A DNA stretch of 5,589 nucleotides from a bacterium (GTDB taxonomy: Bacteria > CG03). Below the pieces are notes generated by a model, which worked only from the letters and a program-made list of their open reading frames with translations, was not told where the DNA came from and did no database searches. Position 1 is the first letter of the stretch, and every line of letters begins with the position of its first letter. This document shows, one piece after another, positions 5,493 through 5,589 of this stretch. A program made the translations under genes and the position numbers. The DNA lies in NCBI GenBank assembly GCA_013791675.1, contig VMTI01000060.1, forward strand, positions 1 through 5,589, given 5' to 3'.

Positions 5493-5589
5493 AAATGAAA
5501 CTTGAATATGACAAAGAAGTTGACGCAGGATACATCTACATAGTCGATAAAATAAAAGAGGGAGAAGCCGTAAAAACAATAGAGTTAAA
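5489..5589 (+). CDS. DUF2283 family protein, 5' part
   Basis: Thirty-three codons are visible before the window ends: MKMKLEYDKEVDAGYIYIVD, then KIKEGEAVKTIEL. This fits the DUF2283 pattern (M.I.YD...DA.YI.......G....T.E), a family of small proteins of about 50-80 residues, often the second gene of a two-gene module and suspected to be antitoxin-like. The start at 5489 is favoured because it forms an ATGA overlap with the preceding remnant; an in-frame ATG at 5495 is the alternative. With its partner gene cut by the IS, it is probably an orphan now. Confidence 0.7.
   Translation, partial: MKMKLEYDKEVDAGYIYIVDKIKEGEAVKTIEL

Noticed and set aside
1..5589. CRISPR array, tRNA or rRNA genes
   Set aside because: No regularly spaced repeats and no tRNA- or rRNA-like segments were seen on either strand.

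Overview
The window looks like a gene-poor, rearranged stretch of an anaerobic prokaryote, most likely a bacterium known mainly from metagenomes. This is inference. It rests on an HgcA-type corrinoid domain (known from anaerobes), strong Shine-Dalgarno boxes before the first two genes, and a G-rich interspersed repeat that I recall from environmental bacterial genomes. The insertion sequence has an archaeal flavour (DDE transposase with a YHKRSNVES-type motif, no Shine-Dalgarno), so an archaeal source for that part cannot be excluded. Phylum cannot be fixed from the sequence.

Left part (1-2955), AT-rich: the last codons of an upstream gene overlap by ATGA with a TPR plus SEC-C zinc-motif protein (25-1134). 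That gene runs into a short G-rich repeat. Next comes a 39-codon remnant resembling the extreme C-terminus of an N6-adenine methylase/type IIG restriction enzyme. Its stop overlaps, again by ATGA, the start of an OLD-like AAA ATPase with a TOPRIM-like C-terminal half (1264-2955). Together this looks like eroded defence-island material: a restriction-modification relic, an OLD-like ATPase and a SEC-C protein.

Middle (2956-4198): a second copy of the G-rich repeat precedes a 200-aa protein of unrecognised function (3083-3685). After it comes a markedly GC-richer gene for the corrinoid-binding domain of HgcA, with an intact NVWCAAGK cap-helix motif (3725-4198). It stops where HgcA should continue into the rest of the domain and the membrane helices, and no hgcB ferredoxin gene is present.

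Right part (4211-5450): a complete insertion sequence with 13-bp perfect terminal inverted repeats. It carries a DDE transposase on the minus strand and a divergent 49-aa ORF on the plus strand, with a 121-bp control region between them that holds a 10-bp inverted repeat. Immediately right of the element are the last 13 codons of a gene (DUF4258-like tail) whose stop overlaps by ATGA the start of a DUF2283 gene that runs off the window. Different truncated genes sit on the two sides and no clear target duplication is visible, so the element probably marks a deletion or recombination junction rather than a simple insertion.
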